Positions 28,160-36,930 of a stretch of 64,000 nt of DNA are shown one piece after another. Below the pieces are notes generated by a model. That model had not been told where the DNA came from and did not search any database. It worked only from the letters and a program-made list of their open reading frames with translations. Location of the stretch: NCBI RefSeq assembly GCF_035920345.1, contig NZ_CP109149.1:868001-932000 (forward strand), given 5' to 3'. The position numbers and the translations under genes were made by a program. The DNA comes from Nocardia vinacea (GTDB lineage: Bacteria; Actinomycetota; Actinomycetes; Mycobacteriales; Mycobacteriaceae). Positions within the stretch are counted from its first letter, which is position 1. Every line of letters starts with the position of its first letter.

Positions 28160-29056
28160 CTACCGGGACACGGCCGCTGAGTTCTGCGGGCGGGCGATGA
28201 TGAGTGGGCAATCGGTGGCGTATAGGACGGCTTGGCTGACCGAGCCGAGGGTCATACCGGCGAAGCCGCCACGGCCGTGGCTGCCCACGACGATCAGTTG
28301 GGCGTTTCCGGATTCGTCGAGTAGGCGTCTGGTCGGTCGGTCCTCGGCAACCACGCGCTGTATTTCGAGGTCCGGATACTTCTCCGCGTAACCGGCCAGG
28401 CTTTCCGACAGCAGCTTCTCGGCCTCTTTCTGCATGTCGGCGCGGGAGATGTAGCGGTTGAATTCGGACCAGGTGAGTACTGCGCGCACCGCGACATCGC
28501 GGTGGGCGGCCTCATCGAAGGCGACTTCGATGGCGTGGATGCTGCAGGTGGAGCCGTCGACACCGACCAGCACCGGGCCGAGCAGCCGATCCGGTGTGTA
28601 GTTCTCGGGTTCGGGGATGACCGCGACAGGGCAGTGTGCGTGCCGTGCGACGGCGGTGCTGACCGAGCCGAGGATGCCGCGGCGGAACGCGCCGAGGCCG
28701 CGGGTGCCGACGACCAGGAGGCGCGCGTCTTTGGAGCGGTCGAGCAGGACGGGGATCGGTGGTGCCTCGGCCACATAGGTGGTGATGTCGAGGTCACCGA
28801 CGGGTGCGGCGGCCGCTGTGGCGAACTCGCTCGCCGCGGCGACGGCGGCCGCACCTTCTTGTCGGTACATGTCGTAGTCGATCTCACTGAACGCGATGTT
28901 CGGTCCGAAGTCGACCGGGGCGGCGATGCCGTACACGATGTGCAGGGGCGCGCGGTGGTGGACGGCGTCGACGGCGGCCCAGCGGGTGGCCTCGGCCGCG
29001 GTTTCGGAGCCGTCGATGCCGACCACGACGGGAGGGTTGATGAAGTTGGCAGACAT
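28160..29056 (-). CDS. Tandem-domain universal stress protein
   Basis: This 298-residue protein has two USP domains (about 8-150 and 160-290). Both ATP-binding patterns are intact: GTRGLGAFRRGILGS and GSHGRGGFAGMTLGS. It belongs to a different subtype from the downstream-starting 29090 gene. Its first domain (APLHIVYGIAAPVDFGPNIA) resembles the 33081 protein and the lost copy at 18336. A CAGGAAGG site precedes ATG 29056. It follows the 29090 USP gene with a 33-base gap, so the pair is probably one operon ending at the 28115 hairpin. Confidence 0.9.
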   Translation of the reverse strand: MSANFINPPVVVGIDGSETAAEATRWAAVDAVHHRAPLHIVYGIAAPVDFGPNIAFSEIDYDMYRQEGAAAVAAASEFATAAAAPVGDLDITTYVAEAPPIPVLLDRSKDARLLVVGTRGLGAFRRGILGSVSTAVARHAHCPVAVIPEPENYTPDRLLGPVLVGVDGSTCSIHAIEVAFDEAAHRDVAVRAVLTWSEFNRYISRADMQKEAEKLLSESLAGYAEKYPDLEIQRVVAEDRPTRRLLDESGNAQLIVVGSHGRGGFAGMTLGSVSQAVLYATDCPLIIARPQNSAAVSR

Positions 29057-29089
29057 GTGATTGTCGCTACCTTCCTGTAGGAGCGGGGC

Positions 29090-29983
29090 TTACTGCGGGT
29101 GGACGACCATGACGGGGCACTGCGCGGTCTGCACCAGCGCGTTACTGGTGGAGCCGAGCAGCAGTCCGCGGAATCCGCCGCGGCCCCGGCTGCCGACCAC
29201 AAGAAGTCGAGCGGACTTCGACCAGTCGAGCAGCGGTCGGCGGGGCCCGGATAGGTACACCTTGCGGATGACATGGACGTTCGGGTACTTCGCGTGCCAT
29301 GTCGTGAGCTGTCCAGCAAGGAGCGCCTGTCCTGCATTTTCGATGTCGCGGTCGGAGCGGATGTCGGGCAATGGGATGAAGATGTCGAGGTACAGCTCGC
29401 CGCAGGCATGGACCGCGACGAGTTGGGTTTTACGCTCGTCCGCCTCGGCGAACGCGACCGCCACCGCGGCCTCGCTGACCGGGCTCCCGTCCACGCCGAC
29501 GACGACGGGACCGATGTCGCGGGTCTGCTGTTCGGTGCTGGCGTCGCGGACTACCACGATGGCGCCGTGGCCGTGGTTGGTCACCGCGAGCAGGGTGGAG
29601 CCGAGGTGGGTGAGTGTTCCAGCGGTGCCCGCCGCGCCGATCGCGACAAGATGCGCGGCTTCGGATCGGTGGATCAGCAGCTGGGCCGGATTTGCCTGGG
29701 AGACTTCGGTTTCCACGGTAAGGGCGGAGTCGACCCGATGGGCCAGGCGCTGGGCCGTCAGCACGTAGTCTTGGCCGCGTCGGCGGATCTTCTCGAGCAC
29801 GCCGGGCAGCGCGCCGATCGAGGCGAGATCGAGGCCGTGCACGATGCGGAGTCGGCGTTGCCGTTGCGAGGCCGTTTCGGCGGCCCAGCGGACGGCGAGG
29901 TCGGAGGCTTCGGAACCGTCGACGCCGACGACCACTTCGGCCGAGGTCAGTCGGTGCGGATCATCGTTGTTCGAGGTAGTCAT
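29090..29983 (-). CDS. Tandem-domain universal stress protein
   Basis: This 297-residue protein opens LTSAEVVVGVDGSEASDLAV. The second domain has the canonical GSRGRGGFRGLLLGSTSNAL, while the first has GAAGTAGTLTHLGST, where the nucleotide loop is altered. This asymmetry recurs in the 22316 and 57152 proteins, so the three are recent paralogues in which probably one domain binds ATP. It leads a two-gene USP operon. Upstream a weak DosR-like box (30053-30069) and the decayed devS fragment are found. Confidence 0.9.
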   Translation of the reverse strand: MTTSNNDDPHRLTSAEVVVGVDGSEASDLAVRWAAETASQRQRRLRIVHGLDLASIGALPGVLEKIRRRGQDYVLTAQRLAHRVDSALTVETEVSQANPAQLLIHRSEAAHLVAIGAAGTAGTLTHLGSTLLAVTNHGHGAIVVVRDASTEQQTRDIGPVVVGVDGSPVSEAAVAVAFAEADERKTQLVAVHACGELYLDIFIPLPDIRSDRDIENAGQALLAGQLTTWHAKYPNVHVIRKVYLSGPRRPLLDWSKSARLLVVGSRGRGGFRGLLLGSTSNALVQTAQCPVMVVHPQ

Positions 29984-30052
29984 GAGCGCGGTGTCCCTTC
30001 GGTTCCGAAGATCCCGTTACCCGTACATTAGGAATCCGCACTGGCCGGGCAC

Positions 30053-30069
30053 GGCTGTCGTTGGTCCCC
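30053..30069 (-). promoter_or_regulatory. Weak DosR-like box
   Basis: Read on the minus strand, GGGGACCAACGACAGCC shares GGACCAACGAC with the region at 48121. It is 70 bases upstream of the USP gene. The match to the main consensus is poor (about 8 of 15). Confidence 0.25.
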
Positions 30070-30545
30070 AACCACAGGGCATAAAGACAATTCATGCCAT
30101 CGTGGACGGCAAGCAGCGCAGGGGCGCTCAGGGTAGGGGCGCCGACCAGCTCAACACCGTACCCGCCCTCGCCCCGCGCAATTCGCTCGCCGATCAACTC
30201 CTCGGCGCCGGCGCCCGCTGCGGCGACCACTACCAGTTCGGTGACATCCTTCCTCGACTGGGACTTCGGGATCCTCGGGGAGTGCGAGGAAGGTGCACGC
30301 CGACTGGGTGAGTCGCAACCCCCGGTCGGCGACCAACTCGAGGGCGGTGCCCGGCTCGCCGCCCGCGAGCAGTTCGGTGGCCACATCGCGATTGGCTTCC
30401 AGCCATTACTGGCGGATCCGGGGCTGCTCATATAGGCGGGCGATGGCTATGTCAGCGGCCGCGGCCAGCGCCTGGACCACGACCTGGTCGTCCTCAGTGA
30501 CCTTTATGCCTCGACCTTCGAAAACCTGTTTCGACCTCGACGCTA
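30070..30545 (-). pseudogene. DevS/DosT-like sensor kinase remnant (GAF region)
   Basis: The fragment reads FEGRGIKVTEDDQVVVQALA, then AIARLYEQPRIRQ, a TAA stop, WLEANRDVATELLAGGEPGT, LTQSACTFLALPEDPEVPVE, a frameshift, and VTELVVVAAAGAGAEELIGE. This is the end of the first GAF domain and the following linker and start of the second GAF domain of DevS/DosT-type hypoxia sensor kinases. The heme-binding start of GAF-A, the rest of GAF-B and the whole histidine kinase are gone. An in-frame stop and a one-base shift near 30250 confirm decay. It lies between a USP operon and the SulP gene. Confidence 0.75.
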
Positions 30546-30589
30546 CGTACGAGCATCGACCCTGCACAGTGCCGAACCGCCGTTTGCCG

Positions 30590-30606
30590 AAGGACCTTTG
30601 GCCGTC
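30590..30606 (+). promoter_or_regulatory. DosR-like box (distal)
   Basis: AAGGACCTTTGGCCGTC matches the core in about 11 of 15 positions, 69-85 bases before the SulP start. It forms a pair with 30628-30646. Confidence 0.5.
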
Positions 30607-30627
30607 GATCGGTTCGAACAATCCATT

Positions 30628-30646
30628 GGTGACCTTCGGCTGTCCC
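30628..30646 (+). promoter_or_regulatory. DosR-like box (proximal)
   Basis: GGTGACCTTCGGCTGTCCC lies 29 bases before the SulP ATG. Its GGTGACCTTCGGC is identical to the left part of the window consensus. Confidence 0.55.
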
Positions 30647-30674
30647 GCCCGTGCAAGCGCGTCATGCTGAACAG

Positions 30675-32388
30675 ATGCTGGTACGTCTGCTTCCAGGTTT
30701 GCGGCAATTCGACGGGTACGACCGGATTCGGCTGCGCGCCGATGTCCTCGCCGGTGTGACGGTGGCTGCCTATCTGGTGCCGCAGGTGATGGCCTATGCG
30801 ACCGTGGCCGGACTGCCGCCGGTTGTCGGGTTGTGGGCGGCTGTCGGACCGTTGGCGGTATATGCGCTGCTCGGTAGCTCCAGACAGTTGTCGGTGGGGC
30901 CCGAGTCGACCACGGCCCTGATGACGGCGGTGGCACTGGCGCCATTGGCACTCGGTGACCCGGATCGGTATGCGGCGCTGGCGGCAATGCTGGCCCTGTT
31001 AGTCGGTGTGCTCTGTCTGGGTGGCGGCCGTGGCGCGACTCGGTGTGCTCGCCGATCTGCTGTCGAAGCCGGTGCTGGTCGGGTATCTGGCGGGTACCGC
31101 CGTGATCATGATCGTCGGCCAGCTCGGGCCGGTTACCGGGGTGCCGGTTACCGGGGAATCCATTCTCGCGCAACTGCGTTCGTTCGCCGCGCACGCCGGG
31201 CAGTGGCACTGGCAGACGCTGGTGTTGGGCGTGGCCGTGCTGGCCGTGCTGTTACTGCTTGCCTGGCGTGCGCCGCGGGTGCCCGGCCCGCTGCTCGCGG
31301 TGTTGCTGGCCACCGGGGCGGTGGTGGTGTTCTCGTTGCGACGCTATGGCATCGAGGTTGTCGGGTCGATTCCGGCCGGACTGCCGGTGCCGGGATTTGC
31401 CGGGGTCGCGACTACCGATATCGCCGAGTTGATATTGCCCGCCATCGGTATCGCCGTGGTCGGCTTCTCCGATAATGCTCTGACCGCACGGGCATTCGCG
31501 GCCCGGCACGGTCGGCACGTGGCGGCGAATGCCGAACTCGCCGCGCTCGGCGCCACCAATCTGGCCGCTGGTGCGCTGCACGGATTTCCGGTGAGCTGCA
31601 GTGGTAGCCGCACCAGCATCGCCGACGCCATGGGTGCCCGCAGCCAGCTGTATTCCCTTGTCGCCCTTGGCAGTGTGCTGGCAGTGCTACTCGGAGCGCG
31701 CGGCGTGCTCGCCGGATTCCCGACGGCGGCGCTCGGCGCATTGGTCATCTACGCCGCATTGCGGCTGATCGACCTCGCCGAGTTCCGACGGATCGCTCGA
31801 TTCCGGCGCAGTGAACTCGTATTGGCGCTCGGCACGATCGTCGCGGTGCTCGCACTGGGTGTGCTCTACGGCGTGCTGGTAGCGATCGCGCTGTCGATCT
31901 TCGACTTGCTGCGTCGCGTGGCGCGGGGCCACGATGCCGTTCTCGGTTTCGTTCCGGGGCTGGCGGGCATGCACGACATCGACGATTACCCGGAGGCGAA
32001 ACCCGTTTCCGGATTGGTGATCTACCGCTACGACGCGCCGCTGTGCTTCGCCAATGCGGAAGACTTCCGGCATCGGGCGCTGGCCGCGGTCGAGCAATGG
32101 GATGAGCGAGACCGGACGTCGGTGCGCTGGTTCATCCTCAATGCCGAGGCCAATGTGGAGGTCGATCTCACGGCGCTCGACGCGGTCGAGCAGTTGCGCG
32201 CGGATCTGGTGGCGCGCGGCATCGTGTTCGCGATGGCACGGGTCAAGGCGGATCTGCGCGACGATCTGGATGCGGCCGGGCTGACCGCGAAGATCGGCGT
32301 GGACCACCTGTACCCGACCTTGCCGACCGCGATCGCGGCCTACCAAGCGGACGAGAAAGCGAGGTCGGTAGACCCTGGGGAGCGATGA
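30675..32388 (+). pseudogene. SulP-family anion transporter with one-base frameshift
   Basis: Joined across one extra G at about 31020 (CTG-G-GTG), the product would be about 570 residues. It is a SulP/SLC26 transporter with about 10-12 membrane helices (AGVTVAAYLVPQVMAYATVA near the N-terminus, then VGPESTTALM) and a C-terminal STAS domain (about 440-560, including VIYRYDAPLCFANAEDFRHR). Such proteins move sulfate, bicarbonate or other anions. Rv1739c of M. tuberculosis is similar and sits beside the Rv1733c cluster. As written, the first part stops soon after residue 115. The extra base is in a run of three G, so a sequencing error is possible. Two DosR-like boxes precede it. Confidence 0.8.
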
Positions 32389-32463
32389 CCTTCTTCCCTG
32401 CCCGCGCACTCGCCCACGCGGAATGCTCGAGTCAGGGCAAATGCCACCGGAAGAAGGTGACTG

Positions 32464-33069
32464 GTGATGTCGCAGGACTCGGTGTTCCCGATCCGTGGCA
32501 CGTGGTCACCGCTGCTACGGCTGTGGTGGCTGCGACCGTGGCGCCCGAATCCCCTACTGCGGCCGCTGGATCGGCTCGAGGCCATGCTGCGGATCATGGT
32601 CGCGGTCGCCGTGGTCGTCGCGATACCGATCGCCGCAGCGCTGGGGACGACTGCCTACACCGACACCGCCGCCAGGATCCGCACCGAGAACGCGGCGAAA
32701 TCCGCTGTCAGCGCAGTGATCACGGAAGAACCCCAGCGCACGCCGTCGCATCTGCTCGAGGCGCGGGTGCAGTGGCTCCAGGATGGCCGCCCCGGTATCG
32801 CGACGGTGCGGGTGCGCGGCAGTGCGGTGCACGGTGATCACGTGACCGTATGGCTGGGACCCGACGGCGCTCCGACAGGCCCACCACGGCCGCCCAATGT
32901 CGCCGCGATGACCGGCATCGGAGTCGGTGTCGTGGTGCTGAACGGCACCTGGGTCGTTGCATGGCTGCTGCTGCAGGGCACCGTATGGCTGCTCGAGCGT
33001 CGCCGTCGGGTGCAGTGGGACCAGCAATGGCGAAATCTCAACCGCCCGATCACAGAGGACAGGCAATGA
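32464..33069 (+). CDS. Rv1733c-family membrane protein
   Basis: This protein of about 200 residues has the architecture of M. tuberculosis Rv1733c, a DosR-controlled membrane antigen: a short N-terminus ending NPLLRPLDRLEAMLRIM, a first helix (about 43-64, ending GTTAYT), an extracytoplasmic domain of about 80 residues with VQWLQDGRPGIATVRV, and a second helix (about 145-170). Function is unknown in the family. GTG 32464 and ATG 32467 are both possible. A GGAAGAAGG site precedes them. The stop overlaps the ATG at 33066 of the next frame, so it is co-transcribed with the USP gene and probably with SulP. Confidence 0.8.
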   Translation: MMSQDSVFPIRGTWSPLLRLWWLRPWRPNPLLRPLDRLEAMLRIMVAVAVVVAIPIAAALGTTAYTDTAARIRTENAAKSAVSAVITEEPQRTPSHLLEARVQWLQDGRPGIATVRVRGSAVHGDHVTVWLGPDGAPTGPPRPPNVAAMTGIGVGVVVLNGTWVVAWLLLQGTVWLLERRRRVQWDQQWRNLNRPITEDRQ

Positions 33070-33080
33070 AGGGAACGACC

Positions 33081-33959
33081 ATGGGTAATTCCACAGTGCC
33101 GGAGATCATTGTGGCCGTCGACGGCTCGGCCAGTTCATATCAGGCGGTCGCCTGGGCGGCGGTCGATGCCGCGCTGCACCATTGCCCGCTGCGCCTTCTC
33201 ACCTCGGTGGCGGTCCCAGACTTCGGTCCCGACCGGACCTTGAACGAGGCAGACATCGACTGGTTGCGCCGCGACGGCGAGCGGATCCTCACCGAAGCGA
33301 CCCGCGTGGCACACCAGGCCGCCCCTGGCGAGGAGCTGGACCTGGCCACCGAGGTGATCTTCGCATCGATCATCCCGACCCTGATCCTGCACTCGGCGCA
33401 GGCCAGGATGATCGTCGTCGGCAGCCGCGGGATCGGCGCCTTCCACCGCGGACTGCTCGGCTCGGTCAGCACCGCGGTCACCCATCACGCGCATTGCCCG
33501 GTCGCCGTCATCCAAGGGAATTCGGCCATCGATCCGGTGTCGGCGAGTAGACCCGTCCTGGTCGGCGTCGAGGGGTCACCCAATAGCGTGCCCGCCATCG
33601 AGCTCGCGTTCGAGGAGGCATCGCGCCGCAAGGTCGGGCTGACGGCGCTGCACACCTGGAGCGATGCCAGCGGCATCGATCTGCCGCATTCCGGCTGGGA
33701 GGCCGCGCGTGAGTCCGAGCAAGCGCTGCTGGCCGAGAACATGGGCGGTTATCGCGACCGGTACCCGGACGTGCCCGTGTTACGCATCCTGAAGCTGGAC
33801 AGGCCCGTTCGAGCGCTGCTCGAAGAGTCGGCAAATGCCCAACTGCCAGTCGTCGGCAGCCACGGCCGCGGCGGATTCGCAAGCATGGTCCTCGGCTCCA
33901 CCAGCAACGCCCTGTTACACACAGTCGATTGCCCGATGATCGTGGTGCGCAAGGGCTGA
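33081..33959 (+). CDS. Tandem-domain universal stress protein
   Basis: This 292-residue protein has two USP domains with intact nucleotide motifs GSRGIGAFHRGLLGS and GSHGRGGFASMVLGS. It starts EIIVAVDGSASSYQAVAWAA and is closest to the 28160 protein. I prefer ATG 33081, which has AAGGGA eight bases upstream, over ATG 33066, which overlaps the preceding stop and would add five residues. It ends the SulP - Rv1733c-like - USP transcription unit, so all three may be induced together. Confidence 0.9.
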   Translation: MGNSTVPEIIVAVDGSASSYQAVAWAAVDAALHHCPLRLLTSVAVPDFGPDRTLNEADIDWLRRDGERILTEATRVAHQAAPGEELDLATEVIFASIIPTLILHSAQARMIVVGSRGIGAFHRGLLGSVSTAVTHHAHCPVAVIQGNSAIDPVSASRPVLVGVEGSPNSVPAIELAFEEASRRKVGLTALHTWSDASGIDLPHSGWEAARESEQALLAENMGGYRDRYPDVPVLRILKLDRPVRALLEESANAQLPVVGSHGRGGFASMVLGSTSNALLHTVDCPMIVVRKG

Positions 33960-34244
33960 CGGTCACCTGCCGCCTGCAGCAGTTGGGGGTCTATTCGCAG
34001 ACTCGGGCTGGGGTAAGACGGCTTTGGGTCCGTGCGCGGCTGCCGCGGTGGCTCAAGGGTGGATCGGTGTGGCCTTCGCGTGTGGCCCTCCACCACGCCG
34101 TCGGCGAGGACGTGGCGGTCCTTTGCGAACGGCCCACTTCCCGATGACTTTTCGATTCTGGTGAGCGCGGGGGTCGGGCGGTGATGGCGAGGGGGATGAG
34201 TCGCGTTGCTCCAGCCCGCTGTACAACGGGGCGGGAGCCTCACC

Positions 34245-36665
34245 TCAGAGCATCCGTTGACGCTGCAGGGATTTGAGGGAGACGAACCCGATTGCGGCGG
34301 GGATCCAGAAAGTCGCCAACCGGTAGGCGAGGACACCGGCGACCGCCGGAGCGCTGGGCACGCCGCCCACTATGAGACCGGCCACCAGGGCGGCCTCGAT
34401 CACTCCGAGGCCCGCAGGGGTCGGGCTGGCCGCGCCCAACGCCGACCCGCCGAGGAAGACGGCGGCGACCAGGGCGGCGGACGGGTGTCCGCCGAATGCT
34501 TGTACTGAAAAACCCAGGGCCGCAATGTAAGCGACGTTTTCGCCGATTTGGCCGCCGATCAACATGGCGGCACGTCGTGGCTTGCGCAGCACATCGGCCA
34601 TGGAACCGGCGGCGTTCCGCACCTGGGCGAGCTGGTCGGGGCGGCACAGCAGCAGCGCGACGGCGCCGCCGAGCACGGTCATCACGGCCACGAAGCCGAT
34701 GAGCAGTACCCAGCCGCTGGGCAGTGCGGCGCTCAGCAGCAGTCGGGTCCGGCCGAGCCACACCCCCGCTCCGGCGAGCTCGATGACATGCAGGATCGCA
34801 CCCGAGGCGACAGTCAGTGCGACGGCGGCGACGGCGGTGGCCCTGGTCATCCCGGAACGTTCCAGATAGCGTTCGTTGACCGCGGTAGCGCCGATGCCGA
34901 AGGGCACCAGCTGGTTGGCGAACGAGGTCGCCAGTTGCACATTCATCGTGCGGCCGAATGCGAGCGGGCGAGGACTCGCTCCCATCAGCACCAGCGCCGC
35001 CGCCGCATAGGTCGCCACCGACATCGCCAAGGCACCGGCCAGCCATTGCCATTGCGCGTCGCCGAGGGTGGCGATGGTGGTGCCGAGTTGACCGACTTGC
35101 GGTAGCAGCACGTAGGTCGCGAAGATCGTCGCGGCGATCCAGCCGAGGGTGCGCCAACGGAACCGCACCAGCACCTCCGGGGCGACGGCCGCAACACCGG
35201 TAGTATCCGCGATGGTGGCACGCAGTTCGTGCAGCAGGCGAGGCTGACGCCGGGTCGCGCTGCGGGTGGCCACGGCCAGCGGCTGGAGCAGGGGCGCCGC
35301 GCCGGTCAACGCGTCGGTGCCGAGCACCATGTGCGCTGTCGCAACCGCACGTTCCGGACCGACCTTCAAGCTCATCGAGACGAGCAGTTCGGCGACGTCG
35401 GCGTCGAGCCGATGGTCGGAGGCGCCGGATTCGCCGAAACCGAAATCGACGATCCACGGTGCGCCCTGTTCGTCGATGAGGATATTGGCCAGGCGCAGAT
35501 CGCGGTGGGCGATGCGGGCTGCGCGCAACAGCGCGATCTGGCACCAGATATCGCACAGGGATTCGTCGGAGATCGGGCCGGACACCGTGCGAGCGAGATT
35601 GCGGCTCGGAACGCGTTCTTCGGCGATCCACGCGTCACCGCTCGCGGCGGCGCCGACCGAGACGATCGTCGGCGTGCGCACGCCCGCGCGTTGCGCCAGC
35701 AGAGTCAGGAACGCTTCATGTTCGGCCTCTTGTTTCGGGGTCGCGAACGGCGATTCGTCCTCAACCTCCCGAAACATCAGGTGTCGGAACAGTTTGAACA
35801 GCACATCGGCATTGCGTTCGTGATAGTCGATCCATTTCACGAACAGCTCGCAAGTCTCGGTGGTGACGTAGAACGGACGGGACCCGCGCGGGTCGAGGAC
35901 GGCGGGGATGACCCGCACCGGGCGCAATCCGGCGGCGGCAAGGGCACGCAGCACCGCGGGTGCCTCGGCGCGGTGCACGGGGGCGCCCCAGAGCAGGTGC
36001 AGCGCGGCGGCAACCGTCCAACCCAGCGCCGCACCGCCGAAAACGTCCAGCACGAAATGCGCCCCGACGAAGACCTGCGACAGGGCGACCACTCCGGCAA
36101 GCGCCCAGACGACGCGCCGCCAGGGCCGGGGCAGCCACGGGCTCGCTGCAGCCGCCATAGCTACCGCGACCGCCGCATGCCCGGAGACGAAGCCGAGTCC
36201 ACCCTGGTGCGTGCGCAAGTTCAGCTCGTTGAGCAGGACATCCGGTCGCGCGCGACCGATAAGCGTTTTCACCTCGATCGCGAGCAGATAGGAGAGCACG
36301 CCCGCCGCGGCGATGTCGCGGGCCATCCGGAACCGCCGCGCCACCAGCGCCGCGCCCGCCGCGAGGCCGACCGCGCCGATGGTGCCCAGTTGCATGATGC
36401 CCCACAGGACCGGCGCCACCCACGAGGGCAGGTCGTTGATCATCCGGAACAGGTCGACTTCGAGTTGTGGCACCTCGGTATGGCGGGCCACCAGCGCTGA
36501 AATGGTCAGTGCCACAAGGCCGAGCACGACTCGGACGGCATCGCCCGCGTGCCGCTCGACGACTCGGGCCCGGGGTGGGATGTCGGCCGCGGTCGTGGCC
36601 TGGGATACCGAGGCCGGTGTCACGCCAGCCGGTGTCGCCTCGGTCCGTGTCGCCTCAGCCGTCAT
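34245..36665 (-). CDS. PAP2 phosphatase / kinase-like / flippase-like triple fusion
   Basis: This 806-residue membrane protein has three modules. Residues about 50-225 are a PAP2 lipid phosphatase with KTLIGRARP, the SGHAAVAVAMA histidine and GAHFVLDVFGG. Residues about 265-455 resemble a lipopolysaccharide-kinase/RIO-type fold with AHRDLRLANILID and IVDFGFGES. Residues about 500-795 are the multi-helix domain of the LPG-synthase/UPF0104 flippase family, with ATSFANQLVPFGIGATAVNE and ASPTPAGLGVIEAALVAG. All catalytic motifs look intact. It probably dephosphorylates, phosphorylates or moves an isoprenoid- or glycerol-based lipid. It is last in the operon begun by DUF2267. No hydrolytic LPG-synthase GNAT-like domain is present. 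Confidence 0.8.
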   Translation of the reverse strand: MTAEATRTEATPAGVTPASVSQATTAADIPPRARVVERHAGDAVRVVLGLVALTISALVARHTEVPQLEVDLFRMINDLPSWVAPVLWGIMQLGTIGAVGLAAGAALVARRFRMARDIAAAGVLSYLLAIEVKTLIGRARPDVLLNELNLRTHQGGLGFVSGHAAVAVAMAAAASPWLPRPWRRVVWALAGVVALSQVFVGAHFVLDVFGGAALGWTVAAALHLLWGAPVHRAEAPAVLRALAAAGLRPVRVIPAVLDPRGSRPFYVTTETCELFVKWIDYHERNADVLFKLFRHLMFREVEDESPFATPKQEAEHEAFLTLLAQRAGVRTPTIVSVGAAASGDAWIAEERVPSRNLARTVSGPISDESLCDIWCQIALLRAARIAHRDLRLANILIDEQGAPWIVDFGFGESGASDHRLDADVAELLVSMSLKVGPERAVATAHMVLGTDALTGAAPLLQPLAVATRSATRRQPRLLHELRATIADTTGVAAVAPEVLVRFRWRTLGWIAATIFATYVLLPQVGQLGTTIATLGDAQWQWLAGALAMSVATYAAAALVLMGASPRPLAFGRTMNVQLATSFANQLVPFGIGATAVNERYLERSGMTRATAVAAVALTVASGAILHVIELAGAGVWLGRTRLLLSAALPSGWVLLIGFVAVMTVLGGAVALLLCRPDQLAQVRNAAGSMADVLRKPRRAAMLIGGQIGENVAYIAALGFSVQAFGGHPSAALVAAVFLGGSALGAASPTPAGLGVIEAALVAGLIVGGVPSAPAVAGVLAYRLATFWIPAAIGFVSLKSLQRQRML

Positions 36666-36913
36666 CGTCGTCGGTCTTTCGTCGGTGCAACTGCACTGTC
36701 CTGACCGAGCCCACGACGCGACCAGGGGCGTACGGCTCCCGGATCAGGGCCGATGGACCCGTCGCCGGGGAGCCGTGTGCCGAGCACGCGGTCTACGCGC
36801 GTGAGCGCGGCGGACCCGGTGGCCAGGGCGCACAGCATGATCAGCAGCACACCGGCGACGGCGAGGCGCAGATCTGTCGCTCGCCGTCGACTCGGCACGG
36901 TCATCGCGAACAT
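36662..36913 (-). CDS. Small membrane protein, doubtful
   Basis: The 83-residue frame has one clear membrane helix (LAVAGVLLIMLCALATGSAA) and a basic C-terminal tail. Its opening resembles the first helix of a PAP2-type phosphatase, so it may be the relic of an older 5' end of the following gene. It begins 18 bases after the PRT/esterase stop and overlaps the start of the triple-fusion gene, which fits an operon position. It has no recognised domain and may not be translated. Confidence 0.35.
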   Translation of the reverse strand: MFAMTVPSRRRATDLRLAVAGVLLIMLCALATGSAALTRVDRVLGTRLPGDGSIGPDPGAVRPWSRRGLGQDSAVAPTKDRRR

Positions 36914-36930
36914 GCTGCACCGGTAGTTCG

